Positions 24,826 to 33,873 of a stretch of DNA of 64,000 nucleotides are shown in pieces (the stretch's first letter is position 1; each line of letters opens with the position of its first letter). Position numbers and translations under genes: made by a program. The notes beneath the pieces are model-generated. The model did not search any database. It was not told where the DNA came from and was given only the letters and a program-made list of their open reading frames with translations. This stretch comes from Flavobacterium sp. N502540 (GTDB lineage Bacteria; Bacteroidota; Bacteroidia; Flavobacteriales; Flavobacteriaceae). The stretch is from NCBI RefSeq assembly GCF_025947365.1, contig NZ_CP110012.1:434001-498000 (forward strand). The letters are read 5' to 3'.

Positions 24826-24897
24826 TAGTCTGTAAGGGAATCGAACCCCTGTTACCAGGACGAAAGCCTGGAGTCCTAACCCCTAGACGAACAGACC
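24826..24897 (-). tRNA. tRNA-Glu (UUC), divergent copy
   Basis: 72 bases folding into a cloverleaf: acceptor GGTCTGT/ACAGACT with discriminator A, anticodon stem CCAGG/CCTGG around CTTTCGT (anticodon TTC), and T-loop TTCGATT. CCA is not encoded. It differs from the two downstream-identical copies in the acceptor stem, D-loop, anticodon-loop flanks and T-stem. Confidence 0.93.
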
Positions 24898-24941
24898 ATC
24901 ATCGTACTAAGTTTTCTTCAATTTAAAGAAATTGAAATTTG

Positions 24942-25013
24942 TAGTCCGTGGGGGAATCGAACCCCCCTTACCAGGATGAAAACCTGGCGTCCTAACCGAT
25001 AGACGAACGGACC
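24942..25013 (-). tRNA. tRNA-Glu (UUC)
   Basis: 72 bases: acceptor GGTCCGT/ACGGACT, anticodon loop TTTTCAT (anticodon TTC) and T-stem GGGGG/CCCCC. CCA is not encoded. Identical over its length to 25053-25124. Confidence 0.94.
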
Positions 25014-25052
25014 ATTACATCAAGTTAAATAACTTTGTCGCAGAAAAAAAAG

Positions 25053-25124
25053 TAGTCCGTGGGGGAATCGAACCCCCCTTACCAGGATGAAAACCTGGCG
25101 TCCTAACCGATAGACGAACGGACC
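25053..25124 (-). tRNA. tRNA-Glu (UUC)
   Basis: Same sequence as the gene at 24942-25013. It is the first of three tandem tRNA-Glu genes and lies about 80 bases downstream of proS on the same strand. Confidence 0.94.
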
Positions 25125-25204
25125 GTGTATTTCTCTAATGCGGATGCAAAGATACATCTATTTTTTAGTTGCACAATAGCTGATGCAATTTTTTTTATTT
25201 TTTT

Positions 25205-26683
25205 TTAATACGCCTTAGCAAAAAGCACTCTTTTAGAAGATGGATTCCCAGTAAACACACAGGTTCCCGCTTCTTCAACAGCATCCAAAGGAATACAACG
25301 AATCGTTGCTTTTGTCAAGTCTTTTATCTTCTCTTCAGTAGCTGCAGTACCATCCCAATGAGCCGATACAAAACCACCTTTTCCATCTAAAATTTCTTTA
25401 AATTCCTCAAAGCTATTTACTTCCGTAATATGCGTATCTCGATAATTCAATGCACTATTGAATAAATCAACCTGAATTTGCTCTAAAAGATCATTTACAT
25501 AATTCACAATTCCGTCATTAGAAACAACCTCTTTAGTCAGTGTATCACGTCTGGCAACTTCAAAAGTTCCATTTTCTAAATCTTTTGGTCCAACCGCGAT
25601 TCTAACCGGCACCCCTTTCAATTCCCATTCTGCAAACTTAAATCCCGGCTTCTGAGTAGTTCGGTCGTCATATTTAACAGAAATCTTCAACTTTCTTAAT
25701 TTAGCCGTCAATTCACTAACTGCAGCCGTAATTTCTGCCAATTGCTCGTCTGTTTTATAAATCGGAACAATCACCACCTGTATTGGCGCTAAATTTGGAG
25801 GCAATACCAATCCCTGATCATCAGAATGCGTCATAATCAACGCTCCCATCAAACGAGTCGAAACTCCCCATGAAGTTCCCCAAACATGCTCCTGTTTTCC
25901 TTCGGCATTGGCAAACTTAACATCAAATGCCTTAGCAAAATTCTGTCCTAAAAAGTGAGAAGTTCCTGCCTGCAATGCTTTTCCATCCTGCATCAACGCT
26001 TCAATACAATAGGTTTCATCAGCACCTGCAAAACGTTCTGTTTCGGTTTTCAATCCTTTTACAACCGGAATTGCCATAAAGTTCTCTGCAAAATCAGCAT
26101 ACACATGCATCATTTTTTCAGATTCTTCTAAAGCTTCAGCTTTTGTAGCATGAGCCGTATGCCCTTCCTGCCACAAGAACTCAGCAGTTCTTAAAAACAA
26201 ACGAGTACGCATCTCCCAACGCACCACATTCGCCCATTGATTAATTAATAAAGGTAAATCTCTGTAAGACTGAACCCAGCCTTTATAGGTAGACCAAATA
26301 ATCGCTTCACTGGTTGGACGAACAATAAGCTCTTCCTCCAGCTTTGCATTTGGATCTACAATAAGCTTTCCGGGTTTCTCCGGATCATTTTTTAATCTAT
26401 AATGGGTTACAATAGCACACTCTTTCGCAAATCCTTCTGCATTTTTCTCTTCTGCTTCAAACATGCTCTTAGGCACAAATAAAGGAAAATACGCATTCTG
26501 ATGTCCTGTTTCTTTAAACATTCGATCCAATTCCGCCTGCATTTTTTCCCAAATAGCGTATCCGTAAGGTTTAATAACCATACAGCCTCTAACTCCTGAA
26601 TTTTCAGCTAGATCCGCTTTTACAACCAGCTCGTTATACCATTTTGAATAATCTTCTGATCTTGTAGTGAGGTTCTTACTCAT
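25205..26683 (-). CDS. proS: Prolyl-tRNA synthetase (short, eukaryote/archaea-like type)
   Basis: 492 residues. Class II motifs are visible: YFPLFVPKS region (motif 1), [27 protein letters not shown] (motif 2) and [18 protein letters not shown] (motif 3). It lacks the editing INS domain of E. coli-type ProRS and ends in the zinc-like C-terminal domain with terminal KAY, both typical of the type 3 enzyme. It charges tRNA-Pro in the cytoplasm. Its promoter (26737-26744) is back-to-back with that of the following lipoprotein gene, and three tRNA-Glu genes lie downstream. Confidence 0.97.
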   Translation of the reverse strand: MSKNLTTRSEDYSKWYNELVVKADLAENSGVRGCMVIKPYGYAIWEKMQAELDRMFKETGHQNAYFPLFVPKSMFEAEEKNAEGFAKECAIVTHYRLKNDPEKPGKLIVDPNAKLEEELIVRPTSEAIIWSTYKGWVQSYRDLPLLINQWANVVRWEMRTRLFLRTAEFLWQEGHTAHATKAEALEESEKMMHVYADFAENFMAIPVVKGLKTETERFAGADETYCIEALMQDGKALQAGTSHFLGQNFAKAFDVKFANAEGKQEHVWGTSWGVSTRLMGALIMTHSDDQGLVLPPNLAPIQVVIVPIYKTDEQLAEITAAVSELTAKLRKLKISVKYDDRTTQKPGFKFAEWELKGVPVRIAVGPKDLENGTFEVARRDTLTKEVVSNDGIVNYVNDLLEQIQVDLFNSALNYRDTHITEVNSFEEFKEILDGKGGFVSAHWDGTAATEEKIKDLTKATIRCIPLDAVEEAGTCVFTGNPSSKRVLFAKAY

Positions 26684-26736
26684 ATCGAATAGTTTGGCAC
26701 AAATTTTGTTTTAATAATTTTAACTAAATAGTTTGA

Positions 26737-26744
26737 CAAAACTA
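26737..26744 (-). promoter_or_regulatory. -7 promoter element (TAGTTTTG) of proS
   Basis: Exact TAnnTTTG match on the minus strand, about 53 bases upstream of the proS start, adjacent to the divergent promoter at 26747-26754. Confidence 0.5.
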
Positions 26745-26746
26745 AC

Positions 26747-26754
26747 TATTTTTG
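26747..26754 (+). promoter_or_regulatory. -7 promoter element (TATTTTTG) of the Gly/Tyr-rich lipoprotein
   Basis: Exact TAnnTTTG match 30 bases upstream of ATG 26785. Confidence 0.5.
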
Positions 26755-26784
26755 TAATGTGCAACAATAAAAAACACCACAGAT

Positions 26785-27816
26785 ATGAAAACTTCTATTT
26801 CTTTCCGCCAAAACTCAAGTCATTTTTACTTAATTGGATTATTGAGTTTTCTATTAGCATCGTGTGGTTCTTACCAAAACACTTCCTATCATGACAACGA
26901 TGGAGTTTACGGAGGTTCACCAAGAACGTATGCTCAAGCAAATACCACAAATAATCAATATAAAGATTACTTTAGATCCTTACAAGACGACAATCAGCCA
27001 ACGGAAATTTTTACAGATGTTGACAGCTATGGCAATTATGCTGTAAATGACAGCACAAAAACCGTTAGCAACTACCCTGCCTGGGGAAGCGCAACCACTG
27101 ATGTTTCTGTAAACATATATTCTAACCCTTCATGGTCGTTAGGATTTGGTTTTGGCTACGGATACCCTTACTATGGTTGGGGTTACGGAGGATACTGGGA
27201 CAACTATTGGGGATACCCTGGCTACTGGGGAGGCGGATGGGGATATCCGGGATGGGGATATACAGGATGGGGCTACCCTGGCTATTGGGGATCTGGTCAC
27301 AGATACGGATACAACAACTACTCTTATAACTACGGAAGAAGAGGTTCTGCCGCTTATTATGGAGGAAGAAACTATTCTTCCGGAAACTATATCACAAACA
27401 GAGGCTACAGCACCAACAGAACTTACAACTCTAACAGAGACTACACCACTACTAACCGCAACTATAACAGTAATAGAACCTATAGCACAAACAGAAGTGA
27501 TTTCTCTGATTCAAGAAGAAATGCGTCTGCAAACGGAAGAACATACAACAACTCCTCACCAACCTTTACCAACAGAGGAAACACAACTCAATATAACAGC
27601 ACTGATTACAGCAACAGAAGATCATCAAGCAACTACAACTCTAACAGAAGTTACAACAACTACAATAATAACAATTCTGCACCAACAAGAAGCTACTCTC
27701 CTAGCCCATCCCGTTCAATGAATAGCGGCGGTGGCGGCGGAGGAAGATCGTATAGCGGCGGCGGTGGCGGCGGTGGCGGAAGATCATACAGTGGCGGAGG
27801 AGGCGGAAGAAGATAA
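26785..27816 (+). CDS. Gly/Tyr/Asn-rich low-complexity lipoprotein
   Basis: 343 residues with a lipoprotein signal ending at Cys27 (FLLASCGSY). The mature protein is mostly low complexity: residues 115-180 are Gly/Tyr/Trp-rich (repeats of GYPGYWG and GWGYPGWGY), 185-300 are Asn/Ser/Thr/Arg/Tyr-rich, and the C-terminus has Gly runs separated by RSYSGG. No enzymatic domain is visible. Such proteins are often envelope-associated and of unknown role. The open frames on the other reading frames arise from the repetitive composition and are not genes. The FadL-like gene follows after 44 bases, so co-transcription is likely. Confidence 0.8.
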   Translation: MKTSISFRQNSSHFYLIGLLSFLLASCGSYQNTSYHDNDGVYGGSPRTYAQANTTNNQYKDYFRSLQDDNQPTEIFTDVDSYGNYAVNDSTKTVSNYPAWGSATTDVSVNIYSNPSWSLGFGFGYGYPYYGWGYGGYWDNYWGYPGYWGGGWGYPGWGYTGWGYPGYWGSGHRYGYNNYSYNYGRRGSAAYYGGRNYSSGNYITNRGYSTNRTYNSNRDYTTTNRNYNSNRTYSTNRSDFSDSRRNASANGRTYNNSSPTFTNRGNTTQYNSTDYSNRRSSSNYNSNRSYNNYNNNNSAPTRSYSPSPSRSMNSGGGGGGRSYSGGGGGGGGRSYSGGGGGRR

Positions 27817-27860
27817 TCGCCTCTTTCGTTAATCACAAAATCACACTAAAAACTATCCAA

Positions 27861-29450
27861 ATGAAAAAAATATTATTCCTACTTATTACAGGACTAACTG
27901 CCAGCGTCTCACATTCTCAGGAAGTATCAGATGCCGTACGTTATGCGCAAGACAATTTAACCGGAACTGCAAGATTCAGAGCTATGAGTGGTGCTTTTGG
28001 AGCCGTTGGAGGAGATTTTTCCGCTATTTCCGTAAACCCTGCAGGATCGGCAATATTCTCTAATAATCAGGTTGGAGTAAGCTTTAGCAATCAAAACATC
28101 AAAAACAACTCCAACTATTTTGGAACAGGAATTAGTGAAAGCAAAAATTCTTTTATCCTCAATCAGGCGGGTGCTGTTTTTGTTTTTCACGATCACAACC
28201 CAAGCAACAACTGGAAAAAAATTGCGATTGGAGCCACTTACGAAAACACCAATAATTTCGACAACAGAATTGTTTCAGTAGGAACAAACCCAACAAATTC
28301 TATTGACGGTTATTTTTTATCTTATGCCAATAACGGAAACGGAGGAGCACCAGTACCGCAAGAATTTGTAAATCTGACAAATAACGAATCAATTAGCGAT
28401 CTTTATCGCTATTTAGGCTCGAACTTACCAAATGGTCAATACCGCAACCTATCAGGATTCTCAGCTCAACAAGCCATGCTAGGCTACCAGGGATTCGTCA
28501 TAAACGCTTCTGACCCGAATAACCCGAACAGTACTTACACCACAAATGTGCCTGCAGGAAATACCCCGGGCAAAGGAAATTATTATCAGGAAAATGAAAT
28601 TTTCACGAGTGGATACAATAGTAAATTGAGTTTCAATATTGCAACTTCCTACAAAGACAGACTTTATTTAGGTGCTAATCTAAATGTGCATATCACGGAT
28701 TACAGAAGATCCAGCAGTTTTTACGAAGACAATGACAACCCAACGCAATCAACCCCAACAATATCAAGTTTACGCTTCAACAATAACCTTTATACCTACG
28801 GAAATGGCTTCTCTTTTCAACTTGGAGCTATCGCCAAAGTCACTAAAGAATTCCGACTTGGACTGGCTTACGAATCCAATACCTGGTACGAACTTTACGA
28901 TGAACTTTCACAAAGTTTATACACAACCTTACAAGCAACCGGCGGACAACCTATTAATAAATCAGTTAATCCTGATGTAGTCAATATTTACGAACGCTAC
29001 ACCTTACAAACACCGGGAAAAACCACTTTCAGTGCCGCTTATGTATTTGGAAAATCCGGATTAATCAGTATTGACTATGCCATTAAAGACTATAGCAATA
29101 CCAAATACAAACCTGGCCGTGATTTTACAGGAATCAACAATCAACTAAGCAATCAATTGACCAATGCAGGTGAATTGAGAGTAGGTGCCGAATATAAAAT
29201 AAAACAATTAAGCCTGCGCGGCGGATATCGTTTTGAAGAGAGTCCATACAAAGACGGAACTACGATTGGAGACTTAAACAGTTACTCAGGTGGTTTAGGT
29301 TATAATTTCGGAAGTACTAAAGTCGATTTAGCCTATTCTTATTTAGAAAGAAAATCGAATCAGAGATTTTTTGAAACCGGCTTCACAAACGGAGCAAAAA
29401 TCAACTCAAAATTAAACAATGTAACACTTACTTTATTATTTGAATTGTAA
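27861..29450 (+). CDS. OmpP1/FadL-family outer-membrane transporter
   Basis: 529 residues with a signal peptide (to about residue 19, SVSHSQE). The N-terminal hatch motif GTARFRAMSGAFGAVGGDFSAISVNPAGSAIF is diagnostic of OmpP1/FadL/TodX proteins, in which NPAG is conserved. Long alternating beta-strands follow, and the last residues (LNNVTLTLLFEL) form the final barrel strand. The family imports hydrophobic compounds such as long-chain fatty acids or aromatics across the outer membrane; the substrate here is unknown. A terminator follows at 29469-29500. Confidence 0.88.
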   Translation: MKKILFLLITGLTASVSHSQEVSDAVRYAQDNLTGTARFRAMSGAFGAVGGDFSAISVNPAGSAIFSNNQVGVSFSNQNIKNNSNYFGTGISESKNSFILNQAGAVFVFHDHNPSNNWKKIAIGATYENTNNFDNRIVSVGTNPTNSIDGYFLSYANNGNGGAPVPQEFVNLTNNESISDLYRYLGSNLPNGQYRNLSGFSAQQAMLGYQGFVINASDPNNPNSTYTTNVPAGNTPGKGNYYQENEIFTSGYNSKLSFNIATSYKDRLYLGANLNVHITDYRRSSSFYEDNDNPTQSTPTISSLRFNNNLYTYGNGFSFQLGAIAKVTKEFRLGLAYESNTWYELYDELSQSLYTTLQATGGQPINKSVNPDVVNIYERYTLQTPGKTTFSAAYVFGKSGLISIDYAIKDYSNTKYKPGRDFTGINNQLSNQLTNAGELRVGAEYKIKQLSLRGGYRFEESPYKDGTTIGDLNSYSGGLGYNFGSTKVDLAYSYLERKSNQRFFETGFTNGAKINSKLNNVTLTLLFEL

Positions 29451-29468
29451 TTAGAAATGAATTAAAAT

Positions 29469-29500
29469 CTCCGTCAGGCTCTTACTTGACGGATTTTTTT
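29469..29500 (+). terminator. Intrinsic terminator after the FadL-like gene
   Basis: TCCGTCA/TGACGGA stem followed by a run of eight T. Confidence 0.85.
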
Positions 29501-29580
29501 TAGCCCTGATGGAAGCGGCATCCTTTTGTGTCCGTCGCGGCGGACACAAAAGATATAGCAAACAGCAGGATAAGCTTCAT
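29501..29580 (+). ncRNA. Candidate conserved structured RNA (Flavo-1-like)
   Basis: Between the terminator at 29500 and the rimO promoter. It starts TAGCCCTGATGGAAGCGG and ends AACAGCAGGATAAGCT; AGC-CCTG can pair with CAGG-GCT to close it. Its centre is a perfect 12-base hairpin (CTTTTGTGTCCG, loop TCGCGG, complement; 29523-29552). This AGCCC...AGCAGGA frame around a variable hairpin recurs in flavobacterial intergenic regions as I remember them and may be the Rfam Flavo-1 motif, whose function is unknown. I cannot confirm that here by covariance search. No open frame of note overlaps it. Confidence 0.5.
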
Positions 29581-29630
29581 AAAAATCACCTAAAAGAAAA
29601 GGAAACAAGCGGTGTTTGAATAAAAAAGTG

Positions 29631-29638
29631 TAATTTTG
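29631..29638 (+). promoter_or_regulatory. -7 promoter element (TAATTTTG) of rimO
   Basis: Exact TAnnTTTG match 19 bases upstream of ATG 29658. Confidence 0.6.
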
Positions 29639-29657
29639 CACTCCAATTTATAAAAGT

Positions 29658-30971
29658 ATGAGAACCAAGTCTTTAAAAAAGAACAAAATTAACGTAATCA
29701 CTCTTGGGTGTTCGAAAAATGTATATGACAGTGAAGTGCTAATGGGACAACTTCGTGCTAATGGCAAAGAAGTACAACACGAAGCACCTGCTAAAGAAGA
29801 AGGAAACATTATTGTGATCAACACTTGCGGTTTTATTGACAATGCAAAAGCCGAGTCGGTAAACATGATTTTGGAATATGCTGATAAAAAAGACAAAGGA
29901 TTAGTAGATAAAGTTTTCGTTACCGGATGTTTGTCTGAACGTTACAGACCGGATTTAGAAAAAGAAATCCCAAATGTTGATCAATATTTTGGTACAACTG
30001 AATTACCTCAGCTGCTTAAAGCTCTTGGCGCTGACTATAAACACGAGCTATTGGGAGAGCGTTTAACTACAACTCCAAAGAATTATGCTTATTTAAAAAT
30101 TGCAGAAGGCTGCGACAGACCTTGCAGTTTTTGCGCCATTCCGTTAATGAGAGGTTCGCATGTTTCGCAACCTATTGAAAAACTGGTTAAAGAAGCTCAA
30201 GGTTTAGCAAAAAATGGCGTAAAAGAATTAATTCTAATTGCTCAGGATTTAACGTATTACGGTCTTGATCTTTATAAAAAACGAAATCTTGCCGAACTTT
30301 TGGAAGCATTAGCCAATGTTGAAGGTATCGAATGGATTCGTCTTCATTATGCTTACCCAACAGGTTTCCCAATGGATGTTTTAGAATTAATGAAACGTGA
30401 ACCAAAAATCTGTAATTACATTGATATTCCACTGCAACATATATCGGATTCTATTTTAAAATCGATGCGTCGTGGTACTACTCAGGCAAAAACGACACAA
30501 TTATTAAAAGATTTCCGTGCTGCAGTTCCGGGAATGGCGATCAGAACGACTTTAATTGTTGGATATCCGGGTGAAACTCAGGAAGATTTTGAGATTTTGA
30601 AAGATTTTGTTCAGGAAATGAAATTTGACAGAATGGGATGTTTTGCCTATTCTCACGAAGAAAACACACATGCTTATTTATTGGAAGATAATGTTCCGGA
30701 CGATGTAAAACAGGCTCGTGCGAACGAGATCATGGAATTACAGTCGCAAATTTCATGGGACTTAAATCAGGAAAAAGTAGGACAGATTTTCAAATGCATT
30801 ATTGACCGAAAAGAAGGAGCTCATTTTGTAGGGCGAACTGAATTTGACAGTCCGGATGTTGATAACGAAGTTTTGATTGACGCTTCTAAGCATTATGTAA
30901 AAACAGGAGAATTTGTTAATATAAGGATAATAGAAGCGACAGAATTTGATTTATACGGAGAACCTGCTTAA
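29658..30971 (+). CDS. rimO: Ribosomal protein S12 methylthiotransferase RimO
   Basis: 437 residues. The N-terminal UPF0004 domain has its cluster cysteines in VITLGCSKNVYDS, VINTCGFID and VTGCLSERY. The radical SAM domain has CDRPCSFCAIPLMRG (C-x3-C-x2-C), and a TRAM domain closes the C-terminus. DSEVLMGQL and the AHxxEE-like SHEENTHAY segment are RimO rather than MiaB features. It adds a beta-methylthio group to an Asp of ribosomal protein S12, using two 4Fe-4S clusters. It has its own promoter, and two envelope genes follow on the same strand. Confidence 0.95.
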   Translation: MRTKSLKKNKINVITLGCSKNVYDSEVLMGQLRANGKEVQHEAPAKEEGNIIVINTCGFIDNAKAESVNMILEYADKKDKGLVDKVFVTGCLSERYRPDLEKEIPNVDQYFGTTELPQLLKALGADYKHELLGERLTTTPKNYAYLKIAEGCDRPCSFCAIPLMRGSHVSQPIEKLVKEAQGLAKNGVKELILIAQDLTYYGLDLYKKRNLAELLEALANVEGIEWIRLHYAYPTGFPMDVLELMKREPKICNYIDIPLQHISDSILKSMRRGTTQAKTTQLLKDFRAAVPGMAIRTTLIVGYPGETQEDFEILKDFVQEMKFDRMGCFAYSHEENTHAYLLEDNVPDDVKQARANEIMELQSQISWDLNQEKVGQIFKCIIDRKEGAHFVGRTEFDSPDVDNEVLIDASKHYVKTGEFVNIRIIEATEFDLYGEPA

Positions 30972-31014
30972 ATTTACGCTAAACAAGTATCAATTTTAGA
31001 TAAAACACACTTTT

Positions 31015-31578
31015 ATGAAACCTATACAATCTTTATTTATTTTGTTTTTCACCTTATTGTGCTTTAACTCTGTTTCAGCCCAATACGGAAATGGATACAA
31101 TAACGGTTACGGTGGTGGCGGTTATGGTAATGGCTACGGAAGAGGTGGCGGAATGGGAATGGACAGAAGCATGATGGGAGGTCCACAACCCAATACCAGT
31201 AAACCAAAAGAGGTACCTGTAGAGGAAACTGTTGGTAAAATTGTAGAACAAATGAAACCCGAAGTAAATCTTGACGAACTCCAAGTTATCGCTATTTCAA
31301 ATGTTTTAGTAGACAGTATGAGAGAACAAGGGATTTTACTAAAAAATGAAAGCAGCAGCCAGGATCAAAAGATCGAACAAATTAAAGCATTAAGAGAAAG
31401 CACCACAAAAAAAATAACCGCTTTCTTAAATCCGGATCAGGTTCCAAAGTACACTGCATTTATGGATAATTTTAAAGAGATCAAAAAGACCTCTAAATCA
31501 AAAAAGAAAAAAGACTCAAAAGATAAAGATTCAAAAGAAGTAAAAGAAGACTCTGAAACGATCAAAACTCAGGATTAA
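31015..31578 (+). CDS. Secreted protein with Gly-rich N-terminus and Lys/Asp/Ser tail
   Basis: 187 residues with a signal peptide cleaved near residue 22 (NSVSAQ). The mature N-terminus is Gly/Tyr/Asn-rich with Met pairs (GGMGMDRSMMGG). The centre is helical (NLDELQVIAISNVLVDSMREQG, and FLNPDQVPKYTAFMDNFKEI), resembling the helical hairpin of small periplasmic proteins that bear LTxxF/DPDQ-like motifs. The C-terminus is a run of Lys, Ser and Asp. No function is assignable. It lies 43 bases after rimO and 23 before the amidase gene, so the three may form one unit. Confidence 0.72.
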   Translation: MKPIQSLFILFFTLLCFNSVSAQYGNGYNNGYGGGGYGNGYGRGGGMGMDRSMMGGPQPNTSKPKEVPVEETVGKIVEQMKPEVNLDELQVIAISNVLVDSMREQGILLKNESSSQDQKIEQIKALRESTTKKITAFLNPDQVPKYTAFMDNFKEIKKTSKSKKKKDSKDKDSKEVKEDSETIKTQD

Positions 31579-31601
31579 TTGTTTCGACTTCATCTAAAAA
31601 A

Positions 31602-32519
31602 ATGCAACTAACCATGGCAAAAAAACATTTTTGTTACCTGATTTTAGCAATTATTATTACTTCTTGCTCTACAAATCCTTATAAAAATACTGAAAAAGTT
31701 TACGATCAGCAGCTAAAAACTTTAGAAGGCCAGATTACCAGTAAAGAAGCTCAGCCAATTCCTGTAGTACCGCGTATCGTTATTGATACGAGTTATGCAC
31801 AACAGCTTGGCATTATTAAAGACACTTTATCAAAAACCGGTTCTACTTCTTTATTAAACGGTATACAGACAGAATGGATCGGAACAGTGAACTTTAACTT
31901 AAGAAAACCAAGTTTTATTATTATTCACCATACGGCTCAGGATTCACTTCAACAAACGATTAATACTTTTACCAAAACAAGAACTCAGGTAAGTGCTCAC
32001 TATATCATATCTGAAAACGGAAAAGTAGTTCAAATGCTGAACGACTATTTAAGAGCATGGCATGCAGGAGCATCTACCTGGGGGAAAAATACAGATTTAA
32101 ATTCTTCTTCTATCGGGATAGAGCTTGACAACAACGGATTTAAACCTTTTACCGAGGCTCAGATTAGCAGTTTAGTGGCGCTCTTAACAAAACTAAAGAA
32201 AGATTACAATATTCCAACCCAAAACATATTAGGACATTCTGATATTGCTCCGGGAAGGAAACAGGATCCAAGTGCTTTATTCCCATGGAAAACTCTGGCC
32301 GAAAAAGGATTTGGAATCTGGTCGGACGAAATTCTCGAGGAAGCTCCTTTTGATTTTAAGATTGAACAGGCGCTAAGGATTATTGGATATAACACTAAAA
32401 ATCTTTCAGCAGCTATTATGGCTTTCAAATTACATTACATTCAAACTGATGTAACGCCAACTTTGGATCGAAAAACAATAGATACCATTTATTCGATTTA
32501 CAAAAAACAGCTTCAATAG
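31602..32519 (+). CDS. N-acetylmuramoyl-L-alanine amidase (Amidase_2), lipoprotein
   Basis: 305 residues; a second ATG at 31614 would shorten it by four. A lipoprotein signal ends at Cys22 (IIITSCST). The amidase_2/PGRP domain spans roughly residues 95-230: zinc ligands are the first His of FIIIHHTAQDS, the His of YLRAWHAGAS or the later His of NILGHSDIAPGRKQDPS, with the conserved D-P near the end. It cleaves the lactyl-L-alanine bond of peptidoglycan and, as a lipoprotein, should act from the periplasmic face. The C-terminal part (ALRIIGYNTKNLSAAIMAFKLHYIQ) resembles a peptidoglycan-binding helical domain. A strong hairpin follows. Confidence 0.9.
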   Translation: MQLTMAKKHFCYLILAIIITSCSTNPYKNTEKVYDQQLKTLEGQITSKEAQPIPVVPRIVIDTSYAQQLGIIKDTLSKTGSTSLLNGIQTEWIGTVNFNLRKPSFIIIHHTAQDSLQQTINTFTKTRTQVSAHYIISENGKVVQMLNDYLRAWHAGASTWGKNTDLNSSSIGIELDNNGFKPFTEAQISSLVALLTKLKKDYNIPTQNILGHSDIAPGRKQDPSALFPWKTLAEKGFGIWSDEILEEAPFDFKIEQALRIIGYNTKNLSAAIMAFKLHYIQTDVTPTLDRKTIDTIYSIYKKQLQ

Positions 32520-32560
32520 TTTATACCTGAAAGCTAACCGCAATGAACGCTAAGATTTAC

Positions 32561-32608
32561 GCAAAGTTCGCAAGCTAATTATATAGCTTTGCGAACTTTG
32601 CTTTTTTT
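32561..32608 (+). terminator. Intrinsic terminator after the amidase gene
   Basis: GCAAAGTTCGCAAGCT pairs with AGCTTTGCGAACTTTGC (one bulge) and is followed by a T-run. Confidence 0.8.
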
Positions 32609-32730
32609 GTCACGTTCCTTACGTTAAAAAAATTCAAGTTTTTACACTACAAGCTAAATATAGCATAAGCAAACCTCACCCACAAAAAGCCTACCTCATA
32701 ACTCACATCTCACATTTCACTTAAAGGAAA

Positions 32731-32768
32731 TAAAAAAGCTGCCAAAACATAAGTATGTTTCGACAGCT
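32731..32768 (-). terminator. Intrinsic terminator of the porin-like gene
   Basis: On the minus strand AGCTG...AAACATA pairs with TATGTTT...CAGCT and is followed by a T-run. It lies just after the porin stop codon at 32800. Confidence 0.75.
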
Positions 32769-32799
32769 CCAAAAAAAAAAAAAATATCAATCTTTATCT

Positions 32800-33873
32800 C
32801 TAGAAAGAGTATGTTGTAGCTACCAATCCGTAGAATGATCCTCCGGTTGGAGCGGCATCTTTATCTAAAAAAACATCTTCGGAAGCAGCGTCGTATCTTA
32901 ACTCGGGAATAATAGTCAATTTCCCCACTTTATAATTCAAAGAAACTGTGTTTGCAAAAACATTTGATCCTGTCAAAGTCCCTAGACTCGCAGCTGCTTT
33001 TTTTGCATCGAAATACTCCATTCTATAGGCCAGACTCAAACTTGGCTTGAAAGCATAATTTGCATATCCTACTAAAGCAAACCAATCACCATCGAGCGCA
33101 CTGTCAATATCATTATTCGTTTTAGCGTACGTAGCATTAAACCCTAAAGAAAAGGCATTCGTTATTGTTTTAGATGCTACAAAATCAATCTGTGTTTTAT
33201 TTTCATCGGAAACCGGATTAGTACTTCCCGAAGTAAAATTCAAATAGGCACTCCCTGTCTCTCCTATATACCCCACTTGCGCTATGTATGTTTTTTGACT
33301 TGAACCCGCATCCATTGCTGATTTAAAGTCGGTCGGATTAGTAACACCAAGCATAGCTGTGAACTTACCTGATGTGTATTGCGCTTTCAGACCTGTATTG
33401 AAAAACGGGCCATAAGAAAAAGCATAAGACATGCTATAATTTTTATTCCCGACAGCATCTAATACCTCATAACCTATATGTGTTCCGAAACTACCTGCTA
33501 CAAACTTAAATTTATCGGTAACCTGGTAGGTAAAAAATAATTGTTTAATCAAAAATTTTGCATTTATGTCTTTATCTGTTGTTTCGTTATAAGAGAACTC
33601 TCCTGCTCTTTTTCCAAAGCCCAGATCAACAAAGACGGCCGCTTTTCCAAAGGTATGTCCCGCCTGAACTGAAGCCATTCCTAATTCAAATGAATCCTGA
33701 GAATTGGTAAAACTTGTCAATCCGTTCATTTGTTTTGAAAAATCATATTTATAATAAGCATCTGCCGATCCTCCCCACGTGGTCGCCGGTGAAGTCGCAG
33801 CTTCCGTTTCATCTTGAGCAAAAGCAAAAGAACTTGTTAACATCACGGCTAAAATGTGCAATACTTTTTTCAT
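32800..33873 (-). CDS. Outer-membrane porin-like beta-barrel (OmpL-like family)
   Basis: 357 residues with a signal peptide (to about residue 19, SSFAFAQ). The mature protein is a series of alternating beta-strands (GGSADAYYKYDFS, GMASVQAGHTFGKAAVFVDLGFG, FKFVAGSFGTHIGYEV, YAFSYGPFFNTGLKAQY) and ends in a terminal aromatic strand (FYGLVATTYSF), the usual outer-membrane barrel assembly signal. It fits the 'outer membrane beta-barrel/OmpL-like' proteins of Bacteroidetes that sit beside transporters. Here no transporter is adjacent, so the substrate is unknown. Upstream is an approximately 880-base stretch with no clear gene. Confidence 0.8.
   Translation of the reverse strand: MKKVLHILAVMLTSSFAFAQDETEAATSPATTWGGSADAYYKYDFSKQMNGLTSFTNSQDSFELGMASVQAGHTFGKAAVFVDLGFGKRAGEFSYNETTDKDINAKFLIKQLFFTYQVTDKFKFVAGSFGTHIGYEVLDAVGNKNYSMSYAFSYGPFFNTGLKAQYTSGKFTAMLGVTNPTDFKSAMDAGSSQKTYIAQVGYIGETGSAYLNFTSGSTNPVSDENKTQIDFVASKTITNAFSLGFNATYAKTNNDIDSALDGDWFALVGYANYAFKPSLSLAYRMEYFDAKKAAASLGTLTGSNVFANTVSLNYKVGKLTIIPELRYDAASEDVFLDKDAAPTGGSFYGLVATTYSF

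Noticed and set aside
27146..27721. 191-residue Thr/Glu-rich frame overlapping the Gly/Tyr-rich lipoprotein gene
   Set aside because: Arises from the repetitive codons of the lipoprotein gene; no start signal and no recognisable domain.
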